Source: Flavobacteriales bacterium
Lineage (GTDB): Bacteria; Bacteroidota; Bacteroidia; Flavobacteriales_D; Crocinitomicaceae
NCBI GenBank assembly: GCA_947447525.1
Contig: CANFJL010000006.1
Location: 62,001-126,000, forward strand
Reading direction: 5' to 3'
Length of the DNA stretch: 64,000 nt
Positions 6,853 to 16,221 of this stretch are shown one piece after another. The translations under genes and the position numbers were made by a program. Below the pieces are notes generated by a model. The model was not told where the DNA came from. It did not search any database and saw only the letters and a list, made by a program, of their open reading frames with translations. How positions within the stretch are numbered: the stretch's first letter is position 1; every line of letters starts with the position of its first letter.

Positions 6853-8094
6853 TTAAGCTTCTTTTTTCTTAATGAAATTATAAACTCTATACGTCAAGAA
6901 TATATTAATAAAAATAGCTACAATCACCACCAATCCTAATAAAGTAAAATGCTCCAATGGACTTGTTTTGGTTTTTTGAGCAATAATTGTCCCTCCTAAT
7001 AACGCAGCTATTCCACCCGCCATTTGTTGTAAAGAGGAGTTAATACTCATAAAGGCTCCCCTGTCTTTTAATTCGGGAACAGAGGCTGTCAATGCTTGCG
7101 AAGGAATGATTCTGGCCATTACACCTCCCATCATGATAATATTAACAACTACCAGGACCCAAAAAGGTACCTGTCCCAAATTGGTGTAAATAATTACCGC
7201 AATTACAGTAAGTAAGGAAGCGCCAACAAATATGGAATATTTATTAAATCTATCACTTAATTTACCAACGATAGGCATTATCAAAATGGTTGCTACTCCA
7301 ATGATCATAAACATAAGAGGTAGTTCCTTTTGATCAATACCAATATTGTTAACCGCATAGGAACTTCCCCAAGGCATCATCAAGTATCCACCCAAGGACA
7401 TAAATGCTGTAGCCGAAAATCCAATGCGATAATTTTTGTTAGAAATCGTTTTCCACATGTGCTTTAATGGATTGTCTCTTTGCAGTGTCAAATGTTCTTT
7501 GACAGGTTTTAATACAATTATACCAGCGATGAAAATAGCACTTGCAATTCCAACAATAAGGTAGAAAGGTGCCTGCCAATTCCAAATATTAGCCAAATAT
7601 AAACTAATCGGTATTCCAAGAATTTGGCTTATTCCAAATCCCATCTGAAGATATCCCATTACGCGACCTCTTTGGTTGGTGAGAAAAATATCGGTAACAA
7701 TTGCAAGGGATATAGAGCTGATCACGCCTCCAAATATTCCTGTGAATATTCTTGCGCCAACCAAAAGCCAATAGGTATTAGCCATTCCACAAAGTAAGGT
7801 CCCAAGGATAAATCCTGCATAAAAGAACAATAACAAGCGCTTTCGGTCAAATTTATCTGCAAAACTTGCTGTTAGAAACCCAGAGACTCCGGCAGACAAT
7901 GCATAACTCGAAACTACAATTCCAAATTGAGCAGGGCTGATCTTCATGTTTTTCATAATCAAATCTCCCAAGGGTGACATGACCATAAAATCCAATACTA
8001 CGCTGAATTGTGTTAATGCTAATATAAGTATTGCGGTAATTTGATAAGGGGTAAATTTGATTTTCTCTTTGGAAACTGAATTCTTATTTTTCAT
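6853..8094 (-). CDS. MFS transporter, drug-efflux type
   Basis: 413 residues from ATG at 8094, a typical length for the major facilitator superfamily. About twelve hydrophobic segments are visible. The loop between TM2 and TM3 has the family motif region ADKFDRKRLLLFF (about residues 83-95), and GVVSSYALSAGVSGFLTA marks TM2. A related loop, GKLSDRFNKYSIF, follows TM8. Likely exports small molecules across the inner membrane using proton antiport; the substrate cannot be predicted. It is divergent from the ABC transporter at 8226, sharing a 130-bp intergenic region. Confidence 0.9.
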   Translation of the reverse strand: MKNKNSVSKEKIKFTPYQITAILILALTQFSVVLDFMVMSPLGDLIMKNMKISPAQFGIVVSSYALSAGVSGFLTASFADKFDRKRLLLFFYAGFILGTLLCGMANTYWLLVGARIFTGIFGGVISSISLAIVTDIFLTNQRGRVMGYLQMGFGISQILGIPISLYLANIWNWQAPFYLIVGIASAIFIAGIIVLKPVKEHLTLQRDNPLKHMWKTISNKNYRIGFSATAFMSLGGYLMMPWGSSYAVNNIGIDQKELPLMFMIIGVATILIMPIVGKLSDRFNKYSIFVGASLLTVIAVIIYTNLGQVPFWVLVVVNIIMMGGVMARIIPSQALTASVPELKDRGAFMSINSSLQQMAGGIAALLGGTIIAQKTKTSPLEHFTLLGLVVIVAIFINIFLTYRVYNFIKKKEA

Positions 8095-8201
8095 AGTTGC
8101 AAAAGTATCGACTTGTTTCCATTCAGCGTGTTTATTTAAATTATTATTTCATGAAATTAAATTCATTTCAAGTTTTAAACTTTTGAAGGTAGATTTTGTT
8201 T

Positions 8202-8209
8202 TATATTTG
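8202..8209 (+). promoter_or_regulatory. Bacteroidota -7 promoter element for the ABC operon
   Basis: TATATTTG matches TAnnTTTG and lies 16 nt upstream of the TTG start at 8226. A TTTG about 16 bp further upstream could serve as the -33 element. Confidence 0.55.
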
Positions 8210-8225
8210 AATAAATCTATATCAT

Positions 8226-9137
8226 TTGGAAAATCCTATTATTGAAGTAAAAAATTTATCAAAGAAATTTGGGAATTTTGAAGCTGTTAAGGATGTGAGT
8301 TTTACGGTGCACAAAGGTGATGTCTTTGGTTTTTTAGGACCCAATGGCGCCGGAAAAAGCACCACCATTCGTTGCCTCATGTCTTTGATTAAACCCAATA
8401 GTGGTTCCATCGCTATTTTTGGAAAAGATATTGCTGCTCATCGTCAAGAAATTCTATCCAATGTTGGAAGTATCATTGAGAAACCTGATTTTTATAAATA
8501 TCTATCTGCTGAAAAAAATCTAGAAATTTTTGCTAGAATTTCTGGCGTTCGTGTTGAAAAAAAGGAAATACAAGAAATGTTAGCGTTTGTAGGTCTCGAT
8601 GGGAGAGGCAAGGACAAAATCGGTGGATTCTCTCACGGTATGAAACAGCGCTTAGGAATTGCTCAAACTTTATTACACAAACCCGATTTAATTATTTTAG
8701 ATGAACCTACCACAGGATTAGATCCTCAAGGAATTATTGAGGTTCGTAATTTAATTTTGCGCCTTAAAACGGAACAACAAAAAACAGTCGTTCTGTCTTC
8801 TCATCAGCTCTCTGAAATTGAAATCATAGCGAATAGAATGGTTATTATTAATAAAGGAAGATCTGTAATCGAAGGTTCAGTGGAGGAATTGGTAAATCAA
8901 CAAGAATTGCTATTGCAGATAGATATTGATAATGTAGAGAAAGCTATTTTAGATTTAAAAACTGAATATCCAACTCTAGAAGTTAAACATTTACACGGTA
9001 CCATAATTGAATTGCCTGTTGAAAAGGAAATGGTTCCTGTAATTAATGCATTCTTAGTGAACAAAAGTCATCAAGTGAATGGCTTGGAACCCAAAAGAAA
9101 GTTAGAAGATTTTTTCATGAAAATTGTGCAAGCCTGA
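8226..9137 (+). CDS. ABC transporter ATP-binding protein
   Basis: 303 residues. The start is TTG at 8226 (MENPIIEV), chosen because alignment-like features begin right there and no upstream ATG fits. Walker A GPNGAGKST is at residues 38-46, signature FSHGMKQ at about 135-141, Walker B LIILDEP at 155-161, and the H-loop SSHQLSE follows. A C-terminal extension of about 90 residues is typical of ABC-2 exporter ATPases. It forms an operon with the permease at 9137 (1-nt overlap) and a LolA-like protein. Likely an inner-membrane exporter; substrate unknown. Confidence 0.92.
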   Translation: MENPIIEVKNLSKKFGNFEAVKDVSFTVHKGDVFGFLGPNGAGKSTTIRCLMSLIKPNSGSIAIFGKDIAAHRQEILSNVGSIIEKPDFYKYLSAEKNLEIFARISGVRVEKKEIQEMLAFVGLDGRGKDKIGGFSHGMKQRLGIAQTLLHKPDLIILDEPTTGLDPQGIIEVRNLILRLKTEQQKTVVLSSHQLSEIEIIANRMVIINKGRSVIEGSVEELVNQQELLLQIDIDNVEKAILDLKTEYPTLEVKHLHGTIIELPVEKEMVPVINAFLVNKSHQVNGLEPKRKLEDFFMKIVQA

Positions 9138-9979
9138 TGTTACTTAAAAATACCTACAACGAATTCATAAAAATAATTGCTAAACCAAGAAGTTATATTG
9201 GTCTGGCTGCGCTTACCGCATTGATTTTTATCATTCTATTTGCAATGAAAGCAGATGGGACTTCCTATATTTCTTTTGTGACCAGTTCCTTTGAACAAAG
9301 CCTTTCTTTTAATGGTAATATTTTAAATGGGAATTTAATTGCTTTTATTATTCTTCAAATGTTAATCGTTCATATCCCTCTTTTAATCGCTTTGGTAACT
9401 GGTGACTTAATCTCAGGTGAAGCGGCAATGGGAACAATTCGCATGTTGGCAACCAAACCAATCTCTAGAACTAATATCGTTTTATCTAAATTCATCGCTG
9501 GAGCTGTCTACACTTTAATTTTGACGCTTTGGCTTGCTTTTTTAGCGCTTGTGGTTGTCAAATTTCTATTTGGAACAGGTGATATGATTGTTCTCAATAG
9601 TGACGGTCTTGTTATTCTCCAAGAATCTGATGTGCTTTGGCGTTATGCTTGTAGTTTTGTCATTGCATTTTTGGCTCTGTTAACAGTATCGTCTCTATCA
9701 ATTTGCCTTTCTGCTTTTGCTGAAAATTCTATAGGTCCTATTGTGAGTACGATGGCCATAATTATTCTTTTCACCATTATTGGTTCTCTTGATGTCAGCG
9801 TTTTTGATACGATCAAACCTTATTTATTTACGACTCATATGGCCTCTTGGCGTATTCTTTTTGAGGATCCGGTTGATTTTGGTGCCGTGGGTCAATCTGT
9901 AATTATATTAATAGTTCACAATATTATTTTGGTTGGAATTGCCGTAATTAAATTCAATAAAAAAGACATTACCTCATGA
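9137..9979 (+). CDS. ABC-2 type permease
   Basis: 280 residues, about six transmembrane segments, with the conserved cytoplasmic stretch DLISGEAAMGTIRMLATKPI (about residues 94-113) characteristic of ABC-2 exporter permeases. The start codon overlaps the stop of the ATPase gene, so translation is probably coupled. It is followed by a LolA-like gene overlapping by 4 nt (ATGA). Together these three form one export operon. The cargo is unknown. Confidence 0.9.
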   Translation: MLLKNTYNEFIKIIAKPRSYIGLAALTALIFIILFAMKADGTSYISFVTSSFEQSLSFNGNILNGNLIAFIILQMLIVHIPLLIALVTGDLISGEAAMGTIRMLATKPISRTNIVLSKFIAGAVYTLILTLWLAFLALVVVKFLFGTGDMIVLNSDGLVILQESDVLWRYACSFVIAFLALLTVSSLSICLSAFAENSIGPIVSTMAIIILFTIIGSLDVSVFDTIKPYLFTTHMASWRILFEDPVDFGAVGQSVIILIVHNIILVGIAVIKFNKKDITS

Positions 9980-10671
9980 AACAAGTTGTACTATTCCTTT
10001 ATATTTTTATTTGTTCGATTTCGTTTTCTCAAACTGTTGATCAAACTGTCGATGCTTTAATCAAAAAAATCAATCTTGTAAAAGACTATTCTGTACATGC
10101 TAATATAAAAGCTGATATTCCTCTTATTCGAGTGCTTCCTGTTAATGCTACGATTTATTTTAAGCAAAAGGATAAGTTTAAGGTGGTTTCAAAAGGGATA
10201 GCCATTTTGCCAAAACAAGGTTTTACAGATGTTACAAGTTTTCTATTGAAGAAATCCTCTTATATGGCTGTTGATGGCGGAACAAAGACGATTGAAGGTA
10301 TCACAACACACTTGGTTACCGTAATTCCAACGGTAGATAATAGTGAAATTGTTTTAGCAAAATTATATGTTGATACCAAAAGAGATGTGATTCTTAAAAC
10401 AGAACTTACCACGCGTGGTAGTGGTACTGTTGTGATTAAATATTCTTATGGTACTCAAGTTGCTTTTGGTTTACCAGACGAGATGACTTTTACTATTGAT
10501 ATAAAGAAATTTAAAATGCCAAAAAGCGTCGCCGCAGATATAAGTAATTCTAATAAAGATAAATCCAGTAAAGATAAATCTAAAGAAAAGACGGGTGTAA
10601 TTGTGATTAAATTAACAGATTATAAGGTTAACAAGGGAATCAAAGACGATGTCTTTAAAAAGAAAGATTAA
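9976..10671 (+). CDS. Periplasmic LolA-like protein
   Basis: 231 residues with a signal peptide (residues 1-18, SISFSQ). The body has the look of the LolA/LolB beta-sheet fold: an N-terminal helix (DQTVDALIKKINLVKDYSV), repeated strands with hydrophobic faces, and FKVVSKGIAILPKQG. A Lys/Ser-rich linker (about residues 189-206) precedes a final strand. It overlaps the ABC permease by 4 nt. LolA-like proteins bind acyl chains, so the operon may move a lipid or lipoprotein, but the family assignment is by pattern only. Confidence 0.6.
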   Translation: MKQVVLFLYIFICSISFSQTVDQTVDALIKKINLVKDYSVHANIKADIPLIRVLPVNATIYFKQKDKFKVVSKGIAILPKQGFTDVTSFLLKKSSYMAVDGGTKTIEGITTHLVTVIPTVDNSEIVLAKLYVDTKRDVILKTELTTRGSGTVVIKYSYGTQVAFGLPDEMTFTIDIKKFKMPKSVAADISNSNKDKSSKDKSKEKTGVIVIKLTDYKVNKGIKDDVFKKKD

Positions 10672-10672
10672 T

Positions 10673-11680
10673 CTATAGGATGTTCACTTCCCTTTCTAAG
10701 CTTACTCCAAACATGTCCTCAACAGATGCGATGATGTCACTTGATAATTGAAAGACTTCATTTCCGGTGCTTCCACCATAGTTTACCAATACTAAGGCTT
10801 GGTCTTTATGCACTCCATGGTTGCTTCTTCGGAATCCTTTCCATCCAGCCTTTTCTATCAACCAACCTGCTGCCAATTTTCGCATGCCTTCTGTACTTGG
10901 GTAATTGGGTAAATCAGGAAATTTCTCAATAAGTTCTTGCGCCAAAGCTGCAGTAATAATTGGATTTTTAAAAAAGCTTCCTGCATTTCCAAGTAGGGCA
11001 GGATTCGGTAATTTAGATTCTCTTATGGCAATTACAGCATTGCTAATTTCTCTAATGTTTGGATCTGTAATTCCTTTTTTTGCAAGTTCTTGTTCAATCG
11101 CTCCATAACTCGTATTCTTCTTCGGCTTTTTATTGAGCTTAAAAGCAACTTCACAAATGATGTATTGTCCTTTTAATTTTCTTTTAAAGACGCTTTCACG
11201 GTAACCAAATGCACAAGATGGAGCATCAAAATTATGTATTTCACCTGTTGCTATGTGAAAAGCTTTTAAGTGGTCAAATACATCTTTAATTTCTACGCCA
11301 TAAGCGCCTATGTTTTGCATAGGACTTGCTCCAACACTTCCAGGGATAAGGCTTAAGTTTTCAATTCCAGCCCAATTATTATGAATGCAATGCATAACAA
11401 ACGCATGCCAATTTTCTCCAGCTCCTGCACTTACAATTACTTCGTCTTCGTTGTCTGAAATGACATGAATCCCTTTGATTTCATTTTTCAAAACAAATCC
11501 ATCAAAATCTTTAGTTAATAATAGATTACTTCCCCCTCCAATGATTAATAATTCATCTTCATTTTTCTGTGATAGTAAATCACGAAGTGATTCAATGTCA
11601 TTAAAAACACCCAGTCTCTTTGCTTTAACATCAATCCCAAAGGTGTTGTAAGGAAGAAGGGAGCTGTTTTCTTGTATCAT
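10673..11680 (-). CDS. murB: UDP-N-acetylenolpyruvoylglucosamine reductase
   Basis: 335 residues, the usual length of E. coli-type MurB. It reduces UDP-GlcNAc-enolpyruvate to UDP-MurNAc in peptidoglycan synthesis, using FAD and NADPH in the cytoplasm. FAD-binding motifs are visible: YNTFGIDVKA (11-20), IIGGGSNLLL (46-55), and IPGSVGASPMQNIGAYGVEI (112-131). The type I tyrosine loop is GYRES (159-163), the catalytic serine is in GNAGSFFKNP (Ser235), and a terminal glutamate lies in LEREV. It converges with the ABC operon one base away and heads no obvious operon. Confidence 0.97.
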   Translation of the reverse strand: MIQENSSLLPYNTFGIDVKAKRLGVFNDIESLRDLLSQKNEDELLIIGGGSNLLLTKDFDGFVLKNEIKGIHVISDNEDEVIVSAGAGENWHAFVMHCIHNNWAGIENLSLIPGSVGASPMQNIGAYGVEIKDVFDHLKAFHIATGEIHNFDAPSCAFGYRESVFKRKLKGQYIICEVAFKLNKKPKKNTSYGAIEQELAKKGITDPNIREISNAVIAIRESKLPNPALLGNAGSFFKNPIITAALAQELIEKFPDLPNYPSTEGMRKLAAGWLIEKAGWKGFRRSNHGVHKDQALVLVNYGGSTGNEVFQLSSDIIASVEDMFGVSLEREVNIL

Positions 11681-11707
11681 AATTCAAAGCTACTTATTAA
11701 AAACAAA

Positions 11708-12541
11708 TCATGGTTTAAAATAGCCAAATTCATTTGGTTTAATTGAATAAAACCAGGTGTAGAAATATAAATGATGACTCTTAACAAAACCTCTTTTTGC
11801 GATTTCAGGCAAAAATACGCGTCCACCTTTGTTGGGCATCATGTTTTCTAATCCATTAATTTGTGTCTGTGGCGCAATTCCATCTTGTAAACAAATGATG
11901 TCTGAATGGGGCTGATCCATATTACTTCCATATTGCCATACTTCTTGAAAGAGGGACCAATCTGCACCCATAAAATTGGCGCTTTCAGGAGCAAAAGCCA
12001 ACATTTTTCCAAAGATACATTTGTCTTTGATTTCTTCAATAAATCCTAGACTGTAAGCATATCCCATGCTATGACTGACAATATCGATGGTGTCTTTAAT
12101 GCCAACACGATAGTGCGCATCTATAAAGTTTTTCCCAGCAATCTTTCCATGTTCAAAGCGTTCCATGAATCCTGAGGCGTTGATATTGTCATTGAGTACC
12201 CATCTACTTTTTCTTGAAATAAAGCAAAAACGGGAAAATAAATAGGCTTTAATAAATCTAGATTTACTTTTATGCATGGAGTTGCTCAAAGGATGATGCG
12301 CATCAATGTATAAAGGAATATCAGTTTTAAATCGTGACAAAATGGTATCGTCAATGGCGTACCAATAGGAAGCAGGCTTTGTACTGACCTCATTGTTTGT
12401 GATTTCTTTATCAGCTTTATATCCTCGATAGCCATTAATAAATACCAAATATCTCTTGGCTGCTGGAGCACTTTGTTCTACCTGCGCATATCCATTAATT
12501 AATAATAAAACAAAAAAAGAAAGGAGGATTTTATTTCCCAT
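11708..12541 (-). CDS. Secreted alpha/beta-hydrolase-like protein
   Basis: 277 residues with a signal peptide (1-20, INGYAQ). YLVFINGYRG (31-40) resembles the first strand and oxyanion loop of alpha/beta hydrolases, and DIVSHSMGYAYSLG (153-166) supplies a nucleophile elbow, with Ser158 in S-H-S-M-G, a variant of GxSxG. A late His (KSHHLY) could complete a triad. Probably a periplasmic or secreted esterase/lipase; substrate unknown. Its start overlaps the end of the DUF2459 gene by 11 nt, so the pair is translationally coupled. Confidence 0.65.
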   Translation of the reverse strand: MGNKILLSFFVLLLINGYAQVEQSAPAAKRYLVFINGYRGYKADKEITNNEVSTKPASYWYAIDDTILSRFKTDIPLYIDAHHPLSNSMHKSKSRFIKAYLFSRFCFISRKSRWVLNDNINASGFMERFEHGKIAGKNFIDAHYRVGIKDTIDIVSHSMGYAYSLGFIEEIKDKCIFGKMLAFAPESANFMGADWSLFQEVWQYGSNMDQPHSDIICLQDGIAPQTQINGLENMMPNKGGRVFLPEIAKRGFVKSHHLYFYTWFYSIKPNEFGYFKP

Positions 12542-13274
12542 ATTGATAAAATATTCCCTCTGAAAAAGGGGTCCAAACGCATGCTTTTTGCCCAGAAACT
12601 TTTAAGCAACTGTTAATCCAGGTGTTACAAGTGTAAAACAAATTGTAATTAAAATTCGCATCGTAAAACGCGTCGTTTTCAGTTAGAATTTTAGTGTTTT
12701 TTGGAGTTAAGACAAGACTTTTACCTTTTTTATCAAGCTTAATATTTGAAATAATAAACTTAGTTAAGTTTTGATATTGCTTCCTGCTTAATTTCAGCGT
12801 AACGGTTGGTCTATCGGTTAATAAATAATAATAATAGGTAGCATGTATTGAGGAACTTCCCAAACCTAAACTAGCATTTAGAAATGTTTTAGCAGTCAAA
12901 TCTCCCCATGTTGGAGTGTTCAGATAAAAATCTTTATCTCCCCAGCCAAGTGCAAGTAGTTTTACTGTTGTGTCTTTACTTTTTGTGTTTTCAATTGGGA
13001 AATACTTATCCCAATCCAATAGATCATTGCATTTAGGTAAAATGATATCTGTATGTGATCCTGACCTCATTAAATATATGGTGATTGGTGCTTGTTTTGT
13101 TGGTACTTTTTCAACACTAAAATAGGAAAGTAGGAGGTATAGCATAAAATAAGTCCCAAGAAAACCTGCGAAACCTGCGAAACACCAAAATATAGATTTC
13201 ATAATCTTTCGTAATATTCCACTCTTCTTATTAGTTGGATTATCAGGATTATTAATTAGTGTTTCATTTTCCAT
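12531..13274 (-). CDS. DUF2459 / TIGR02117 family membrane-anchored protein
   Basis: 247 residues from ATG at 13274; an in-frame TTG at 13292 is a weaker start. A single transmembrane segment (about residues 28-48) is followed by a periplasmic domain with the family hallmarks SGSHTDIILP, LALGWGDKDFYLNTPTWGDL, and YTCNTWINSCLKVSG. These proteins keep conserved His, Asp and Cys residues, suggestive of a hydrolase or peptidase, but no activity is established. It lies directly upstream of and overlaps the secreted hydrolase gene. Confidence 0.85.
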   Translation of the reverse strand: MENETLINNPDNPTNKKSGILRKIMKSIFWCFAGFAGFLGTYFMLYLLLSYFSVEKVPTKQAPITIYLMRSGSHTDIILPKCNDLLDWDKYFPIENTKSKDTTVKLLALGWGDKDFYLNTPTWGDLTAKTFLNASLGLGSSSIHATYYYYLLTDRPTVTLKLSRKQYQNLTKFIISNIKLDKKGKSLVLTPKNTKILTENDAFYDANFNYNLFYTCNTWINSCLKVSGQKACVWTPFSEGIFYQYGK

Positions 13275-13351
13275 TTGGGTGATATTTGCCAATTTTTTAT
13301 AACAAAAATAATCTTTTTGATAAATATACTCGCTTATGTTACTTGTGTTAC

Positions 13352-13359
13352 TATTTTTG
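13352..13359 (+). promoter_or_regulatory. -7 promoter element for the S41 protease-fabF pair
   Basis: TATTTTTG fits TAnnTTTG and lies 31 nt upstream of the ATG at 13391. No convincing -33 partner was seen. Confidence 0.45.
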
Positions 13360-13390
13360 TCTGCAATCGTTTAATGCATTAAACTATCTT

Positions 13391-14983
13391 ATGAAAAAAA
13401 TTATTTTTATTTCTTTGCTTTTTACTCAGTTGTCTGCCTTTAGTCAGATCGATCCTAATAAATTAAGTACCTCTATTAAATTTGATGAAGTAATCAGTAA
13501 TATCGAAAGATATTATGTAGACCCGGTGGACAGTAAGAAATTAACAGAAACCGCTATTATAGCTTTATTGGAACAATTAGATCCTCATTCGACTTATATT
13601 CCAGCAGAAGATGCTGATGAAGCCCAATCTCAAATAAATGGAAGTTTTGTTGGAATCGGTGTTCGATTCCAAATTGTAAAAGACACTTTAATGGTGGTGG
13701 AAGCTATTCCTGGTGGACCTTCTGAAAAAATTGGTGTCCAAGCAGGAGATAAAATAGTAATGGTTGATCAACTTAATATTGCAGGTATAGGATTGAAAAA
13801 TAATGAAGTCCGTTCCAAACTAATGGGAGAACTCGGCACGAAAGTAACGATTGGTATTCTTCGTAAAAATGTCCAAAAGCAACTTGATTTTACTATCGTT
13901 CGCGATAAAATTCCAATTCATTCGGTAGATGCACATTATATGTTAACACCTGAAATTGGATATATTAAGTTGAGTATTTTTTCTAGAACTACGGTAGAAG
14001 AAGTTCAGGAAAGTATTAAAGAATTGAAAAAAGCGGGCATGAAGCAATTGATTTTCGATTTACAAGGAAATGGTGGTGGATTGCTTGATGCAGCGCATCG
14101 ATTGGCTGATGAGTTTTTATCGGAAGATAAATTGATTGTATATTCAGAAGGTAGAACGCAACCAAGATCAAATTTACGAGCAGGTAAAAAAGGACTTTGG
14201 GAAAAAGGTGAATTAATAATTCTAACGGATGAATATGCTGCCTCTGCAAGTGAAATTCTCTCTGGAGCTTTGCAAGATTGGGATAGAGCATTAATCGTTG
14301 GAAGAAGAACTTTTGGAAAAGGATTGGTGCAACGCCCAATTCAATTGGCAGATGGAGGAGAAATTAGAATTACTATTGCACGTTATTTTACACCAACGGG
14401 TCGATTTATTCAAAAACCTTATGATGATACAGAATCGTATAGAAAAGATCTTACGCAGCGTTATTTGAATGGTGAGTTTCAAAATGCGGATTCTATCAAA
14501 TTTCCTGATTCTTTAAAATTCCTTACCTTAAAAACGAATCGTACTGTTTACGGTGGAGGAGGAATTATGCCTGATGTTTTTGTTCCCCTAGATACCTTAG
14601 AAATAACAGATTACTTTGGCGATTTGGTTCGAGGAGGTCATGTTAATACTTTTATTTTCTCCTATGTAAATAAAAACAGAGAATCGCTCAGAAAAACCTA
14701 TCCCAACTTCGCGACTTTTCAGAAAAACTTCAAAATTGACGATGTATTTATGAAATCATTTTTTGACTATGTAGCTCAAGAAGACTCAACATTAATTTAT
14801 AATGATAAGGAATATCAACAAAGTAAATTTTTATTGCAAAATAGAATGACTTCAAATTTAGCACAAGATTTATGGGGCGCTAATGAGTCTTTTCAAATTT
14901 ATAATGCCACCAATGAAGTGTTGCAAAAAGCAATATCGGTGCTGAAGTCTAATACTTACACCACTTTTAATTTAGAAAAATGA
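13391..14983 (+). CDS. S41 family C-terminal processing peptidase
   Basis: 530 residues from ATG at 13391, chosen because it begins a classical signal peptide (MKKIIFISLLFTQLSAFSQ); the open frame upstream to 13286 has no such logic. A PDZ domain spans roughly residues 70-170 (GSFVGIGVRFQI, GVQAGDKIVMVD). The protease core follows, with GNGGGLLDAAH, the catalytic Ser in AASASEILSGAL and the Lys in FGKGLVQ. CtpA-type proteases process periplasmic and outer-membrane proteins. The stop overlaps the fabF start by 4 nt. Confidence 0.95.
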   Translation: MKKIIFISLLFTQLSAFSQIDPNKLSTSIKFDEVISNIERYYVDPVDSKKLTETAIIALLEQLDPHSTYIPAEDADEAQSQINGSFVGIGVRFQIVKDTLMVVEAIPGGPSEKIGVQAGDKIVMVDQLNIAGIGLKNNEVRSKLMGELGTKVTIGILRKNVQKQLDFTIVRDKIPIHSVDAHYMLTPEIGYIKLSIFSRTTVEEVQESIKELKKAGMKQLIFDLQGNGGGLLDAAHRLADEFLSEDKLIVYSEGRTQPRSNLRAGKKGLWEKGELIILTDEYAASASEILSGALQDWDRALIVGRRTFGKGLVQRPIQLADGGEIRITIARYFTPTGRFIQKPYDDTESYRKDLTQRYLNGEFQNADSIKFPDSLKFLTLKTNRTVYGGGGIMPDVFVPLDTLEITDYFGDLVRGGHVNTFIFSYVNKNRESLRKTYPNFATFQKNFKIDDVFMKSFFDYVAQEDSTLIYNDKEYQQSKFLLQNRMTSNLAQDLWGANESFQIYNATNEVLQKAISVLKSNTYTTFNLEK

Positions 14984-16221
14984 AAAGGCGCGTCGTAATC
15001 ACCGGATTGGGTGCTTTAAGTCCTATAGGGAATAATGTAAATGATTTTTGGTCAGCAATAAAAAATGGAAAAAGTGGTGCTGCTTCCATTACGAAATTTG
15101 ATACTGAAAAATTTAAAGTCTCCTTTGCATGTGAATTGAAAGGATATGATCCTTTGCAATTTTTTGATTCAAAAGAGGTTCGGAAATATGATCTCTTTTC
15201 TCAATATGCTTTGGTTGCGGTTGCTGAAGCAGTTGAACATGCCAAAATAGATTTCGAATCACTCAATAAAGATAGGATAGGGGTCATCTGGGGATCTGGA
15301 AATGGTGGGATTCAAACTTTTCAAGATCAAATGCTAGAGTATTGTCAAGGTGATGGTACGCCAAGATTTACACCTTATTTTATTCCTAGAATTTTAGTTG
15401 ATATTGCCTCTGGTATCATATCTATTAAGTATGGATTGAGAGGGGTGAATTTTTGTCCGGTTTCCGCTTGTGCTACTTCTAATACGGCCATTATTGAGGC
15501 TTTCAATTATATTACTTGGGATAAAGCAGATATGATTATCACAGGTGGTTCTGAAGCAGCCATCAACCAAGCTTCCATAGGTGGATTTTCTTCTGCCAAA
15601 GCTTTATCTACAAGAAATGATTCACCCGAAACTGCCTCTAGACCTTTTGATGTAACCCGTGATGGTTTTGTCATGGGGGAAGGCGCTGGCGCTCTGATTG
15701 TAGAGGAGTACGAACATGCTATTAAACGAGGAGCCAATATAATTTGTGAAATAGTGGGTGGCGGTATGGCGGCTGATGCTTATCATTTAACCGGAACACA
15801 TCCAGAAGGAATTGGTGCAGTGTTAGGAATGAAAGAGGCATTACGTGAAGCAGGTATTTCTGCTGATGCAATTGATTATGTCAATATGCACGCCACCTCA
15901 ACAGCTCAAGGGGATATTTCTGAATTAGTAGCAGCCAAAACTGTATTTGGTCAGCGAAAAGATTTGTTTATCTCTGCCACAAAATCAATGACGGGACATT
16001 TATTAGGCGCTGCTGGCGCTATTGAAGCAATTGCCTGCGCTATGGCACTAAAAGATGGACAGATTCCACCTACGATTAATACAACCGAAATTGAACCTGA
16101 ATATAAAGATCTATTTAACTTCCCTTTGAATAAAGCGCAAGCGCATGAAATTAATTATGCAATGAGTAATACTTTTGGTTTCGGGGGACATATTGCTTCT
16201 TTGATCATGAAGAAATATTAA
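14980..16221 (+). CDS. fabF: Beta-ketoacyl-[ACP] synthase II
   Basis: 413 residues, full length for FabF. It condenses malonyl-ACP with acyl-ACP in fatty acid elongation. The nucleophile is Cys164 in CPVSACATS. The two active-site histidines lie in NMHATSTAQGD (about residue 304) and KSMTGHLLGAAGA (about 340), and the terminal NTFGFGGHIASL matches the family. The start overlaps the S41 protease stop (ATGA), an unusual partner since fabF often follows acpP. It may be a second copy or a specialised KAS; nothing in the active site is missing. Confidence 0.95.
   Translation: MKRRVVITGLGALSPIGNNVNDFWSAIKNGKSGAASITKFDTEKFKVSFACELKGYDPLQFFDSKEVRKYDLFSQYALVAVAEAVEHAKIDFESLNKDRIGVIWGSGNGGIQTFQDQMLEYCQGDGTPRFTPYFIPRILVDIASGIISIKYGLRGVNFCPVSACATSNTAIIEAFNYITWDKADMIITGGSEAAINQASIGGFSSAKALSTRNDSPETASRPFDVTRDGFVMGEGAGALIVEEYEHAIKRGANIICEIVGGGMAADAYHLTGTHPEGIGAVLGMKEALREAGISADAIDYVNMHATSTAQGDISELVAAKTVFGQRKDLFISATKSMTGHLLGAAGAIEAIACAMALKDGQIPPTINTTEIEPEYKDLFNFPLNKAQAHEINYAMSNTFGFGGHIASLIMKKY

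Noticed and set aside
13286-13390. Longer N-terminus for the S41 protease
   Set aside because: The extra 35 residues precede a perfect signal peptide and overlap the divergent promoter region; ATG at 13391 is the better start.
14016-14482. Antisense frames in the S41 protease gene
   Set aside because: They overlap the catalytic core of a clearly conserved gene and have unnatural composition (His, Leu and Ser runs).
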